DNA of 8,495 nt from NCBI GenBank assembly GCA_029060585.1, contig JAIDTS010000112.1, positions 1-8,495 on the forward strand. Reading direction: 5' to 3'. The DNA is from Muribaculaceae bacterium. Lineage in GTDB: Bacteria > Bacteroidota > Bacteroidia > Bacteroidales > Muribaculaceae. The notes below the pieces were generated by a model, which was not told where the DNA came from, ran no database searches, and was given only the letters and a program-made list of their open reading frames with translations. Positions 1 through 7,512 of this stretch are shown in pieces (position 1 is the first letter of the stretch; each line of letters opens with the position of its first letter). Position numbers and translations under genes: made by a program.

Positions 1-2
1 AT

Positions 3-323
3 GACGTACGGCGCACAGTGACAGAGGCTATCAATGAGGAACAGCCTCTCAGCAACATATATCTGCGAAATAATCCCGTAAGCGAACGCAAGATGGAGCT
101 CGACCGTATGCACGTTCTTGTGCCCAGAGGTGTGCTTGAGTGGAAGAACGAGCTGCTCAACCAGCGCATACGCGCCAAGATAAAGCAGCTTGACTCCCTC
201 ATCGGCAATCCGGATCCAACCGAGCAGCAGAACATCTTGATGGAGATTCAGGCTCTGATGGAAAAACGAGGTCTGCTCGGAAAGGTGATGGGCGACCGCA
301 CAATAGGCACAAAAATCAAATAA
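3..323 (+). CDS. dnaG: Probable DNA primase DnaG, C-terminal end (5' truncated by window)
   Basis: The reading frame is open from the left edge and ends at TAA 321-323, so only about the last 106 codons are present. A GTG at 18 is in frame but is probably internal, because the frame stays open upstream of it. The visible part is a charged, helical domain. It contains a WKNELL segment followed by a basic helix and ends in a helix reading EIQALMEKRGLLGKVMGDRT. This pattern (LKN/WKN helix, then an 'xL..r..la..lGdR.i' ending) resembles the C-terminal helicase-interaction domain of Bacteroidota primases, which contacts DnaB at the fork. The catalytic TOPRIM and zinc domains would lie outside the window, so the name rests on the tail alone. 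It is a family resemblance judged by eye and could be another helical protein. The next gene begins 79 bp downstream on the same strand. Confidence 0.6.
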   Translation, partial: DVRRTVTEAINEEQPLSNIYLRNNPVSERKMELDRMHVLVPRGVLEWKNELLNQRIRAKIKQLDSLIGNPDPTEQQNILMEIQALMEKRGLLGKVMGDRTIGTKIK

Positions 324-337
324 GGAAGAAAAAAAGA

Positions 338-406
338 ATGTCAGATGTAATTTTTAAAGACATTCTGCGTCTAACCTTTCAGAATAACAAACAACTTTTA
401 CAATGA
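338..406 (+). CDS. Possible 22-codon upstream ORF overlapping the ABC ATPase start
   Basis: An ATG at 338-340 opens a 22-codon frame beginning MSDVIFKDILRLTF and ending in TGA at 404-406. That stop overlaps the ATPase start codon as ATGA (403-406), the arrangement seen in translationally coupled genes. A purine-rich stretch (AAGGAAG at 322-328) lies just before it and could act as a ribosome site, which is unusual here because the other genes lack one. The peptide has no recognisable family, and AT-rich spacers produce such frames by chance. It may be a leader peptide or simply noise. Confidence 0.22.
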   Translation: MSDVIFKDILRLTFQNNKQLLQ

Positions 407-1392
407 ACATTCTTGAAGTCGACAACCTGACCAAGTGCTTCGGTTCACTCCGTGCACTCGACAATGTCAGTTTCGGAATACGCGAGGGGTCGATATGCGG
501 CATTCTCGGGCCCAACGGAGCGGGGAAGACTACCCTGCTCAGAATCATCAACGGCATCCTCACAATCGACGGAGGGAGCGTAAGGATCCTCGGAGAGGAT
601 GCTTCGATAGAAGCTTCGCGCAATATAGGCTATATGCCCGAGGAGAGAGGTCTCTACGATACAATGCGAATGGCTGACCAGATAATGTATTTCGGGCAGC
701 TGAAAGGAGGCGATCCCAAAAGACTCAGGGTAGTGATGAACGAATATCTGGAGATGTTCAATCTCAAGGGACAGGAGCGCCGACGCCTGAAAGAACTCTC
801 GAAAGGAAACCAGCAGAAGGTGCAGATAATCTGCACTCTTGTCCATGAGCCTAAGCTCGTCATTCTCGATGAGCCCTTCAGCGGCTTCGACCCTCTGAAC
901 GGGCAGATTCTCCAGCAGATACTGGAGCGCCTGAGGGAAAAAGGGTCTACGATAATACTTAGCTCACATAATATGCCGGCCATTGAGGAGATGTGTAGCG
1001 ATATCGTCCTCGTCGACCACGGCCATATTCTTGTGGCCGATTCTATGACCAACGTCAAGGAGTCGCATAAGGACAATACCATTTTGCTGACTACTTCGAG
1101 TGAACTGTCGCAACCTCTTCTGCTTTCCTCAGGAGCCATCACAGAAATAGAGCCCGTCGATAATCTCAACTGGCGTAGAGGCTTCGCCTACAGGCTCAAG
1201 AGAAACCCGCAAAGCACCAACAACGACGTTCTTGACTCAGTAGCGATGCAGAGCCAGATCCTTCACTTCGAGGAGGCACTCCCCTCCCTCAAGGATATAT
1301 TCATCTCCTATACGGCACCCTCATTACGTCCAGGCCAAGACACTACAGCCAACTCAGCAACCCAACAACCTCAATCCCCCTCGACACTATAA
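403..1392 (+). CDS. ABC transporter ATP-binding protein (COG4152/NatA-like exporter ATPase)
   Basis: This is the cytoplasmic ATPase of an ABC-2 type exporter; it hydrolyses ATP to drive the permease encoded next. The 329-residue protein shows Walker A GPNGAGKT (36-43), a PEERGLY element where the Q-loop normally sits (79-85, Glu in place of Gln), signature LSKGNQQKVQ (132-141), Walker B LVILDEP (152-158) and the H-loop His189. The PEERGLY/LSKG.QQKVQ pair is typical of the COG4152 (YhaQ/NatA-like) group. Residues from about 225 to 302, ending in LPSLKDIFI, match the accessory domain (DUF4162) found in this group. The last 25 or so residues are low-complexity (S/T/P/Q). The start at 403 is supported by the standard MNILEVDNLTK opening. 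The stop overlaps the permease ATG (TAATG), indicating coupled translation. The substrate cannot be told: sodium, drugs and peptides are all known for relatives. Confidence 0.93.
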   Translation: MNILEVDNLTKCFGSLRALDNVSFGIREGSICGILGPNGAGKTTLLRIINGILTIDGGSVRILGEDASIEASRNIGYMPEERGLYDTMRMADQIMYFGQLKGGDPKRLRVVMNEYLEMFNLKGQERRRLKELSKGNQQKVQIICTLVHEPKLVILDEPFSGFDPLNGQILQQILERLREKGSTIILSSHNMPAIEEMCSDIVLVDHGHILVADSMTNVKESHKDNTILLTTSSELSQPLLLSSGAITEIEPVDNLNWRRGFAYRLKRNPQSTNNDVLDSVAMQSQILHFEEALPSLKDIFISYTAPSLRPGQDTTANSATQQPQSPSTL

Positions 1393-2309
1393 TGAACAAG
1401 CTCAAACTCATAGTCACCAATGAATACAAGACGGCTGTAGGTCGCAAGTCGTTCTGGATTCTAACTTTCGTCGTCCCTATTGCAATGGTCGCGTTCGGCG
1501 TAGTGTTAGGATTTCTAATGGAAGGATCTGATTCTTTCATGTCGACTACAAATTCTATCAATGAAAAGACAGGGCTCACACCCGACGATGAAGGCATGAC
1601 AGCCGCCAAAGCAATAGCGATGATGGTCGGAGTCTTACTGACGTTCGCCATGATGATATGTGGAAGCCAGATCATGCAGATGGTGCGTCAGGAAAAGACC
1701 AACCGCATCATGGAGTTTCTCGCCACATGCGTGACAGGACGCACCATGCTTACCGCTAAAATAATCAGCGTGGCACTCATCACCTTGACACAGGTAGTGC
1801 TTTGGGCGGGGTTGTTCGTGCTCTTCGCAATAGGCTTCGTGATTGTGCTTGATATAGACATTCCGTGGCACTATCTTCTTCATCCGCTTGTATGGCAGAC
1901 TCTCCTTTGGGCAGCCCTTTACTTCTGTGGAGGCTTCATGATGTTCAGCGCCCTTTTCGCCGCTTGCGGCGCCTTGACCGACAGCAACAACGAAAACCAG
2001 CAGTATCTCTCCATCCTTATGATGTGCGTTCTGGCTTCGATGTATATAGGCATGTATGCCGTAGACCATCCTACGTCTCTTCTTGCCCAGGTGTGTGCTT
2101 ATTTCCCGCTAACCTCCCCGACGGTAGGAGCTGTCAACGCCATTACAGGCGAGGTTCCCGTCTGGAGCAGCATTCTTTCACTCATTGTGCTCTATGCGTG
2201 CGCCTATGGAGCGATAATAATAGGAGGAAAGATCTATGCGTCCTCCATGCTCCTTAAGGGTTCGTCGCTCACCCCAAAGGCCATCATGGCCTTCATAAAA
2301 TCAAAATGA
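1392..2309 (+). CDS. ABC-2 type transporter permease
   Basis: This is the inner-membrane partner of the preceding ATPase. The 305-residue protein has about six hydrophobic segments near 21-43, 75-95, 122-152, 165-192, 203-224 and 258-279. Between the second and third lies the ABC-2 coupling motif, seen as VRQEKTNRIMEFLATCVTGR (98-117) followed by a short stretch ending in AK (122-123); this is the cytoplasmic helix that meets the ATPase. N-terminal basic residues followed by the first membrane helix fit the family. Full-length NatB-type permeases usually run to about 400 residues because of a large extracytoplasmic loop between helices 1 and 2. Here that loop is only about 30 residues (44-72), so this is a compact version, with no sign of a frameshift. 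The start ATG shares one base with the upstream stop. The gene ends 32 bp before a strong terminator hairpin. Confidence 0.88.
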   Translation: MNKLKLIVTNEYKTAVGRKSFWILTFVVPIAMVAFGVVLGFLMEGSDSFMSTTNSINEKTGLTPDDEGMTAAKAIAMMVGVLLTFAMMICGSQIMQMVRQEKTNRIMEFLATCVTGRTMLTAKIISVALITLTQVVLWAGLFVLFAIGFVIVLDIDIPWHYLLHPLVWQTLLWAALYFCGGFMMFSALFAACGALTDSNNENQQYLSILMMCVLASMYIGMYAVDHPTSLLAQVCAYFPLTSPTVGAVNAITGEVPVWSSILSLIVLYACAYGAIIIGGKIYASSMLLKGSSLTPKAIMAFIKSK

Positions 2310-2341
2310 TATCCGCACATTCCAGCGTATGACACACTGCT

Positions 2342-2384
2342 CCCCTCCGCTTCTCTCATAGAGAACGGAGGGGCTTCTTATGTT
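2342..2384 (+). terminator. Rho-independent terminator after the ABC transporter operon
   Basis: CCCCTCCG (2342-2349) pairs with CGGAGGGG (2366-2373), and the stem continues with TTCTC (2351-2355) pairing to GAGAA (2361-2365). This gives 13 base pairs with a single bulged C at 2350 and a five-base loop TCATA. A T-rich run (CTTCTTATGTT) follows. The position, 32 bp after the permease stop and before the recJ promoter, fits the end of the transporter transcript. Confidence 0.85.
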
Positions 2385-2432
2385 AAAAAAGAATAAAGAA
2401 ACCATAAAGCGAAGGGAAACCTGGTTTTAACA

Positions 2433-2464
2433 CTTGCAGATTTGACATTTTTTAATTAATTTTG
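2433..2464 (+). promoter_or_regulatory. Bacteroidota-type promoter for the recJ-recQ-umuC operon
   Basis: A perfect -7 box TAATTTTG (TAnnTTTG) lies at 2457-2464. Twenty bases upstream is CTTG (2433-2436), a three-of-four match to the -33 box TTTG. Spacing of about 19-21 bases is usual for the primary sigma factor of this phylum. Transcription would start near 2470 and give a leader of roughly 45 nt before the recJ ATG. A full TTTG at 2441-2444 is also present but is too close (12 bases). No operator-like palindrome stands out. Confidence 0.7.
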
Positions 2465-2516
2465 CAATATGAGACAGAATGTGGCTATCGCGTTCTGCTT
2501 CTAAAACTTTGACACC

Positions 2517-4256
2517 ATGACCAATAACTGGAACTATCAGCCACTTACACGCCAGGAGCAGGAGAAGGCCGAGACCCTTCTTCCGGTCTGCGGAGGCATT
2601 GCCCCCGTAGCTGAGCTCCTCATGCGCCGTGGTGTCAGCACTCCAGAGGAAGCGACAGGTTTTTTCTCCCCTTCCCTCGACGACCTGCACGATCCCTTCC
2701 TTATGCCCGACATGGACAAGGCGGTAGAACGCCTCAACCGCGCGATGGGCGCCAAGGAACGCATCATGATCTACGGCGACTATGACGTCGACGGCACTAC
2801 TGCCGTGGCCCTCGTCTATAAATACCTCCAGAACTACTACAGCAATATAGAATACTATATCCCCACGCGCTATGAGGAGGGATACGGAATCTCGCGCAAA
2901 AGCATCGAGTATGCGGCGGAAAACGACGTGAAGCTCGTAGTGGTGCTCGACTGCGGCATCAAGGCAATCGACGAGATCGCCTATGCAAAGCAGCTCGGAA
3001 TAGACTTCATCATCTGCGACCATCATGTGCCCGACGAGGAACTGCCCCAGGCAGTGGCTATCCTGAATCCCAAGATGCCGGGATCTCCCTACCCCTGTCC
3101 ACACCTCAGCGGATGCGGCGTGGGATTCAAGTTCATGCAGGGATTTGCCAAGAGCAACGGCCTCGGCAACCACAACGAACTCGAATCGCTGCTCGACCTC
3201 GTGGCGGTCAGCATCGCGGCCGATATCGTCCCTATTGTAGGAGAAAACCGGATAATGGCCTATCACGGCCTCAGAAGACTGAACTCCAATCCCAACCTTG
3301 GACTCCGAAGCATCATCCGGCTCTGCAAGCTCACCAACAAGGACATCACCATATCCGACGTTATATTCAAGATCGGTCCACGCATCAACGCGTCCGGGCG
3401 CATGCAGAGCGGAATGGAGGCTGTAGGACTGCTCGTCACACGCGACCTGCACGACGCCTATCAGCGTGGTGCGGAGATAGACCAGTATAACCGAGACCGA
3501 AAGGAACTCGACAAGAAGATTACCGAAGAGGCAAACGAACTTATAGAGAACAACGTCAATATCGTCCACGGCAAGCGTTCGATTGTGATCTACAATAAAA
3601 GCTGGCACAAGGGAATAATCGGAATCGTGGCTTCGCGACTGACCGAGCTCTACTACAAGCCTTCAGTGGTGCTTACCTACGCCAACGGCATGGCCACCGG
3701 AAGCAGCCGCTCCGTGCAGGGATTCGACATCTATTCAGCAGTCAACTCCACCCGCCATCTTCTCGAGAACTTCGGAGGACACACCTACGCCGTTGGCCTC
3801 TCGCTTAAGGAGGAGAACATTTCAGAATTCAGCCGGCTTTTTGAAGAGTATGTCGCCAAGCACATTCAGCCCAACCAGCTCTGTCCGCAGCTCGACATCG
3901 ACGCAGATATCTCTTTCGCCGACATCACGCCGGAACTCGTGGCATGGCTGAAGAAGTTCAACCCCTACGGCCCCGGCAACCAGAAACCGGTATTCCGCAC
4001 ACGCCATGTTTTCGACTTCGGCACGTCGAAGCTCGTAGGCAAGAATCTGGAGCACATCAAGCTTGAACTCGAGGATGACAGCACAAGCCGCGTAATCTCG
4101 GCCATCGCATTCAATATGGCTCCCTATTTCGAGCATATTCACGCCCACAAGCCGATTGACATCTGCTATACGATAGAGCAGAACAAGCACCACCACACGG
4201 AGTCGATACAGCTTATGATCCGAGATATCCGCATCTCCAAGTCCGAACTTGACTGA
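2517..4256 (+). CDS. recJ: Single-stranded-DNA-specific exonuclease RecJ
   Basis: RecJ is a 5'-to-3' single-strand exonuclease used in RecF-pathway recombination, mismatch repair and processing of stalled forks. The 579-residue length is normal. The DHH phosphoesterase core shows motif I YGDYDVDGT (86-94), motif II LDCGI (144-148), motif III DHHVP (168-172), and motif IV LLDLVAVSIAADIVPI (225-240, with Asp236 as the likely metal ligand); GPRINASGRM (287-296) follows. The DHHA1 domain holds WHKGIIGIVASRL (363-375), GSSRS (395-399) and the GGH motif at 420-422. A C-terminal OB-like region begins around FNPYGPGNQKPVF (481-493). All expected metal ligands are present, so the enzyme should be active. 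It is the first gene behind the promoter at 2433-2464 and is followed by recQ, whose helicase product can supply RecJ with single strands. The start ATG at 2517 has no Shine-Dalgarno site, as is usual for the phylum. Confidence 0.97.
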   Translation: MTNNWNYQPLTRQEQEKAETLLPVCGGIAPVAELLMRRGVSTPEEATGFFSPSLDDLHDPFLMPDMDKAVERLNRAMGAKERIMIYGDYDVDGTTAVALVYKYLQNYYSNIEYYIPTRYEEGYGISRKSIEYAAENDVKLVVVLDCGIKAIDEIAYAKQLGIDFIICDHHVPDEELPQAVAILNPKMPGSPYPCPHLSGCGVGFKFMQGFAKSNGLGNHNELESLLDLVAVSIAADIVPIVGENRIMAYHGLRRLNSNPNLGLRSIIRLCKLTNKDITISDVIFKIGPRINASGRMQSGMEAVGLLVTRDLHDAYQRGAEIDQYNRDRKELDKKITEEANELIENNVNIVHGKRSIVIYNKSWHKGIIGIVASRLTELYYKPSVVLTYANGMATGSSRSVQGFDIYSAVNSTRHLLENFGGHTYAVGLSLKEENISEFSRLFEEYVAKHIQPNQLCPQLDIDADISFADITPELVAWLKKFNPYGPGNQKPVFRTRHVFDFGTSKLVGKNLEHIKLELEDDSTSRVISAIAFNMAPYFEHIHAHKPIDICYTIEQNKHHHTESIQLMIRDIRISKSELD

Positions 4257-4280
4257 CCACTCCCCCTCCATCAGCCAAAC

Positions 4281-4310
4281 ATCTCCATCCATCTCCATCC
4301 ATCCCCATCC
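4281..4310 (+). repeat. Three tandem 10-bp repeats in the recJ-recQ spacer
   Basis: The unit ATCTCCATCC occurs twice exactly (4281-4290, 4291-4300) and once with a single change, ATCCCCATCC (4301-4310). It lies in the 67-bp spacer between the recJ stop (4256) and the recQ ATG (4324). The whole spacer is almost free of G. If translated from a TTG at 4249, it would give a low-complexity Ser/Pro/His/Ile tail, which argues that it is not coding. Confidence 0.9.
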
Positions 4311-4323
4311 GTCTTTCATTCCC

Positions 4324-6240
4324 ATGCAGTTAGAAGCTATCCTCAAGAAATACTGGGGCTATGACGGCTTCCGCCCTCTTCAGCGCGACATCATAGAAAG
4401 CGTGATGTCGGGCTGCGACACGCTCGGCCTCATGCCAACGGGGGGAGGAAAATCTATCACATTTCAGGTGCCGGGGATGGCGTTCGAGTCAGGACTGACG
4501 ATAGTAGTGACGCCGCTCATTTCCCTTATGAAAGATCAGGTGGACAATCTCAAGCGCCGTGGCATCACTGCTGTGATGCTCAACAGCGGCATGACAGTAA
4601 GGGAGACACGCGTGGCATGGGAACGCCTCACAAACGGACGCGCGCGTTTTCTCTATGTGTCTCCGGAGAAGCTCCGCAACGCCTTTTTCCTCGACGAGCT
4701 CCGTCGCCTCCCCGTAAGGCTGATCGTAGTAGACGAGGCACACTGCATATCGCAGTGGGGTTATGACTTCAGACCCTCCTATCTCAAGATAGCCGACCTC
4801 AGGAAGGTGCATCCGCGAATTCCGGTGCTCGCGCTGACCGCTACGGCTACTCCACAGGTGGCCGACGACATCATGGCCCGGCTCGCGTTTCGCGAGGGAG
4901 CACGTAAATTCAAGATGAGTTTCTCGCGCGACAACATTTCCTATCTCGTGCGGCAGTCGGAAAATAAGATCTATGACATCTTCCATATTCTGTCGCGCAC
5001 GGAAGGCTGCGGGATAGTCTACGTACGCAGTCGCCGCAAGACTCGCGAGATAGCGGAGTTTCTGACGGCATCGGGCATATCGGCGGAATACTATCACGCA
5101 GGATTGTCTTACGAGACAAAAACCGAACGCCAGAACGCGTGGCAGACCGGATCTGTGCGTGTGATGGTCGCGACGAACGCTTTCGGAATGGGCATAGACA
5201 AACCGGATGTCCGCATTGTGGTGCACTCCGACTTTCCGCCCTCCCTGGAGGAATATTACCAGGAGGCGGGACGCGCGGGACGTGATGGGAAGACCTCATA
5301 TGCGGTGCTTCTTGTATCGAAAAACGACAAGGTTACACTACGCCGCAAGCTTAAGCTCGCCTTTCCGGAGCGTGAGATAATACGGAGCGTGTATGAGAAG
5401 GCATGCAATTTCCTCAATCTCGCCATCGGAGAAGGCTATGAGCGTCTGATTGAATTTGATTTCGAACTCTTCTGCGAGACTTTCAATCTTCAGCGTCAGC
5501 AGGCTCTGGCCTCGCTCCACCTCCTTTCGCAGGCTGGATATCTCGAATACATTGAGGAGACCGAAAGCAACTCTAGGGTGATGATCACTGTAAACCGCGA
5601 GGAACTCTACCATATAGAGACCTCGCCGGAAGCCGACCGCACGCTGCAGTGCCTCCTAAGGCAATATCCGGGACTATTCGCCGACTATGTCCAGATAAAC
5701 GAAGGGCGGATTAGCCGTGACACGGATACGGATCAGGAAACAGTCTATAACGCCCTGCTTGAGCTGAACCGAAAGAAAATCCTGATCTATGTGCCGCGAC
5801 GGCGCACTCCTTATGTTTTCGTGCCGACTTCGAGGGAGGAGACCCGTTATGTGCAGATCGGGCGTAAGATCTATGAGGAGAGGTTTGAGGTGATGTCGCA
5901 GCGCGTGGAGGCGATGATCGACTACGCGTATGAAGACGGCAGTTGCCGCGTAGGCCGTATGCTCACATATTTCGGCGAGGACAAGGCCTGCGAGTGCGGC
6001 AAGTGCGACGTTTGCCGGGGCCGGAGGAAATCCACCTCACATGTATCGAGGGAGGAGATGATAGGGCGCGTATGGAAATACATGCAGATGTATCCTTCCG
6101 GAGTCACCCAGGCCATTCTTGAGAGCAATTTCACACCCTACGACCGGCTGGCCGGCGACGCGCTGCGTTATCTTGTTGAGGAAGGTTTCGCAGTGGAAGA
6201 CCATGCCGTCTACCGCCTCTCGGAATATGCTCCGGATTAA
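4324..6240 (+). CDS. recQ: ATP-dependent DNA helicase RecQ (long Bacteroidota form)
   Basis: RecQ is a 3'-to-5' DNA helicase acting in recombination and fork repair, and it feeds single strands to RecJ. I chose ATG 4324 (638 residues) because the protein then opens MQLEAILKKYWGYDGFRPLQ, the usual RecQ start. The in-frame TTG at 4249 would only add a low-complexity repeat-encoded tail overlapping recJ. Motifs: motif 0 FRPLQRDII (16-24), Walker A MPTGGGKS (37-44), DEAH box (137-140), LTATATPQ (171-178), ATNAFGMGIDKPDV (283-296) and QEAGRAGRDG (313-322). Zinc ligands Cys541, Cys558, Cys561 and Cys564 keep the 17-3-3 spacing of E. coli RecQ. They sit about 220 residues after motif VI instead of about 50, with a winged-helix-like segment (about 375-500) in between. 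A short helical tail follows (575-638), and there is no HRDC domain. All catalytic motifs are intact. Confidence 0.96.
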   Translation: MQLEAILKKYWGYDGFRPLQRDIIESVMSGCDTLGLMPTGGGKSITFQVPGMAFESGLTIVVTPLISLMKDQVDNLKRRGITAVMLNSGMTVRETRVAWERLTNGRARFLYVSPEKLRNAFFLDELRRLPVRLIVVDEAHCISQWGYDFRPSYLKIADLRKVHPRIPVLALTATATPQVADDIMARLAFREGARKFKMSFSRDNISYLVRQSENKIYDIFHILSRTEGCGIVYVRSRRKTREIAEFLTASGISAEYYHAGLSYETKTERQNAWQTGSVRVMVATNAFGMGIDKPDVRIVVHSDFPPSLEEYYQEAGRAGRDGKTSYAVLLVSKNDKVTLRRKLKLAFPEREIIRSVYEKACNFLNLAIGEGYERLIEFDFELFCETFNLQRQQALASLHLLSQAGYLEYIEETESNSRVMITVNREELYHIETSPEADRTLQCLLRQYPGLFADYVQINEGRISRDTDTDQETVYNALLELNRKKILIYVPRRRTPYVFVPTSREETRYVQIGRKIYEERFEVMSQRVEAMIDYAYEDGSCRVGRMLTYFGEDKACECGKCDVCRGRRKSTSHVSREEMIGRVWKYMQMYPSGVTQAILESNFTPYDRLAGDALRYLVEEGFAVEDHAVYRLSEYAPD

Positions 6241-6264
6241 ACTGAAGACTAAAGACTGAAGACT
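6241..6264 (+). repeat. Direct repeat filling the recQ-umuC spacer
   Basis: The 24-bp spacer consists of two exact copies of ACTGAAGACT (6241-6250 and 6255-6264) separated by AAAG. It begins directly after the recQ TAA and ends directly before the umuC ATG. Each copy also contains the internal pattern ACT-GAAG-ACT. The spacer contains no other sequence, and its purine-rich GAAG could serve as a weak ribosome site. Confidence 0.88.
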
Positions 6265-7512
6265 ATGGTAGGACTTGCCGATTGCAACAATTTCTTCGTC
6301 AGCTGCGAGCGCACGCTGAATCCCGCGCTTGAGAACCGTGCCGTTGTAGTGTTAAGCAACAACGACGGCTGCGTCGTAGCGCGGAGTAATGAGGCAAAAC
6401 GCGTAGGCATAAAGATGGGGCAGCCGGCGTTCCAGATAAAAGACAGGATAGCCAGCGGAGAAATCATAGCTCTCAGCGGCAATCATCTGCTCTATCGCGA
6501 GATCAGCATCAAGGTGCATGATATCTTCCGGCGCTACGCGCCCCTAACGCTCGACTACAGCGTAGACGAGGCTTTCCTCATCATGGACGGCATTCCATCC
6601 TCCCAGCTGCGCCGGATAGGAGAAGCAATTGCCGACAACTGCTGGGACGAGCTCCACATTCCCGTTACGATAGGATTTGCGCCCAGCAAGACGCTGGCTA
6701 AGATAGTATCGGAATGCTGCAAGAAGAAAGGCAAGCGGGTCGGGGTTCTTCTGAATGCCGAGAAAGCCCGGCCGGTGATGGAGAAGATGTCTATTTCCGA
6801 CCTTTGGGGAATCGGCCGAAGACTCTCCAAGCGTCTTTACACTCAGGGAGTATACACGATAGCTGATTTCGCCGATCGGGAGCTGGCTTGGATCCGAGCC
6901 ACCCTCGGCATCAACGGAGAGCGGTCATGGCGCGAGCTGCATGGCGAGCATTGCATCGAGCTCAGCCATGTGCAGGCGCAGCTTCAGGATTCCGTAAGCG
7001 AGAGCCGTACTTTTCCGGAAGATATAGACGACTACGACTATATCCGCGCCCGAATTGCGATATATGCCGCCGACTGCTGCAGGAAACTGCGGGCGATGGG
7101 CGGAGAATGCCAGGTGTTGGGAGTGATGCTGGAGACCAACCGCTTCCATACGGAACGCGGAGTGGCTCGTCCTGAGGGTTTCGTAAGGTTTGAGGAGCCG
7201 ACGAGCGACACAGTGATCGCATCCGGGGCGGCCATCGGAATCCTCGACCGCATCTTCATTCCCGACGTTGCGTTCAAGCGTGCCGGAGTCTGGATGGGAG
7301 AGATAGTCCCGACTCGCTCGGTGATGCCGTCGCTTTTCGACTCTCAGGAAGCTATCCGCGAGAAGCAGACGAGAAACCATCTGATGAAAGCGATAGACAG
7401 CATCAATCTCGGCCCCGGCATGCCGGTGCTGAAGCTCGCATCCCAGATCACTCAGGGACATCCGGGCCACAACGACGGCTATTCAAGTTCCTTTCAGGCA
7501 CCCCGCAAATAA
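6265..7512 (+). CDS. umuC: Y-family DNA polymerase, UmuC-like (Pol V catalytic subunit)
   Basis: This is a translesion DNA polymerase. At 415 residues it is close to E. coli UmuC (422). Catalytic acidic residues are visible: Asp6 in DCNNFFVSCER (6-16) and Asp101/Glu102 in YSVDEAFL (98-105). VVLSNNDGCVVARSNEAK (28-45) is the UmuC-specific finger motif and separates it from DinB. IGFAPSKTLAKIVSE (136-150) completes the palm, WGIGRRLSKRL (181-191) is the helix-hairpin-helix, and the little finger covers about 240-345. MPSLFD (354-359) fits a beta-clamp-binding motif. Phe11 occupies the steric-gate position that is Tyr11 in E. coli UmuC, so ribonucleotides should still be excluded. The gene follows recQ after 24 bp and appears to be the last gene of the repair operon. 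UmuD normally partners UmuC, but no umuD is encoded here. Confidence 0.94.
   Translation: MVGLADCNNFFVSCERTLNPALENRAVVVLSNNDGCVVARSNEAKRVGIKMGQPAFQIKDRIASGEIIALSGNHLLYREISIKVHDIFRRYAPLTLDYSVDEAFLIMDGIPSSQLRRIGEAIADNCWDELHIPVTIGFAPSKTLAKIVSECCKKKGKRVGVLLNAEKARPVMEKMSISDLWGIGRRLSKRLYTQGVYTIADFADRELAWIRATLGINGERSWRELHGEHCIELSHVQAQLQDSVSESRTFPEDIDDYDYIRARIAIYAADCCRKLRAMGGECQVLGVMLETNRFHTERGVARPEGFVRFEEPTSDTVIASGAAIGILDRIFIPDVAFKRAGVWMGEIVPTRSVMPSLFDSQEAIREKQTRNHLMKAIDSINLGPGMPVLKLASQITQGHPGHNDGYSSSFQAPRK

Noticed and set aside
2381..2430. 16-codon frame (MLKKNKETIKRRETWF) between the terminator and the recJ promoter
   Set aside because: It is very short and lysine-rich from an A-rich stretch, has no promoter of its own, and sits where a terminator tail is expected.
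2427..3608. Long open frame of 393 codons on the minus strand across recJ
   Set aside because: It lies wholly opposite recJ, whose catalytic motifs are complete, and its translation shows no recognisable domain. Such mirror frames are common in GC-rich coding DNA.
4249..4323. TTG start adding 25 residues to RecQ
   Set aside because: The added residues come from the tandem repeat spacer and are low-complexity, and the homologous RecQ start is the ATG at 4324.
4489..5226. Minus-strand open frame of 245 codons across recQ
   Set aside because: It is antisense to the intact helicase core and has no protein-like motif of its own.
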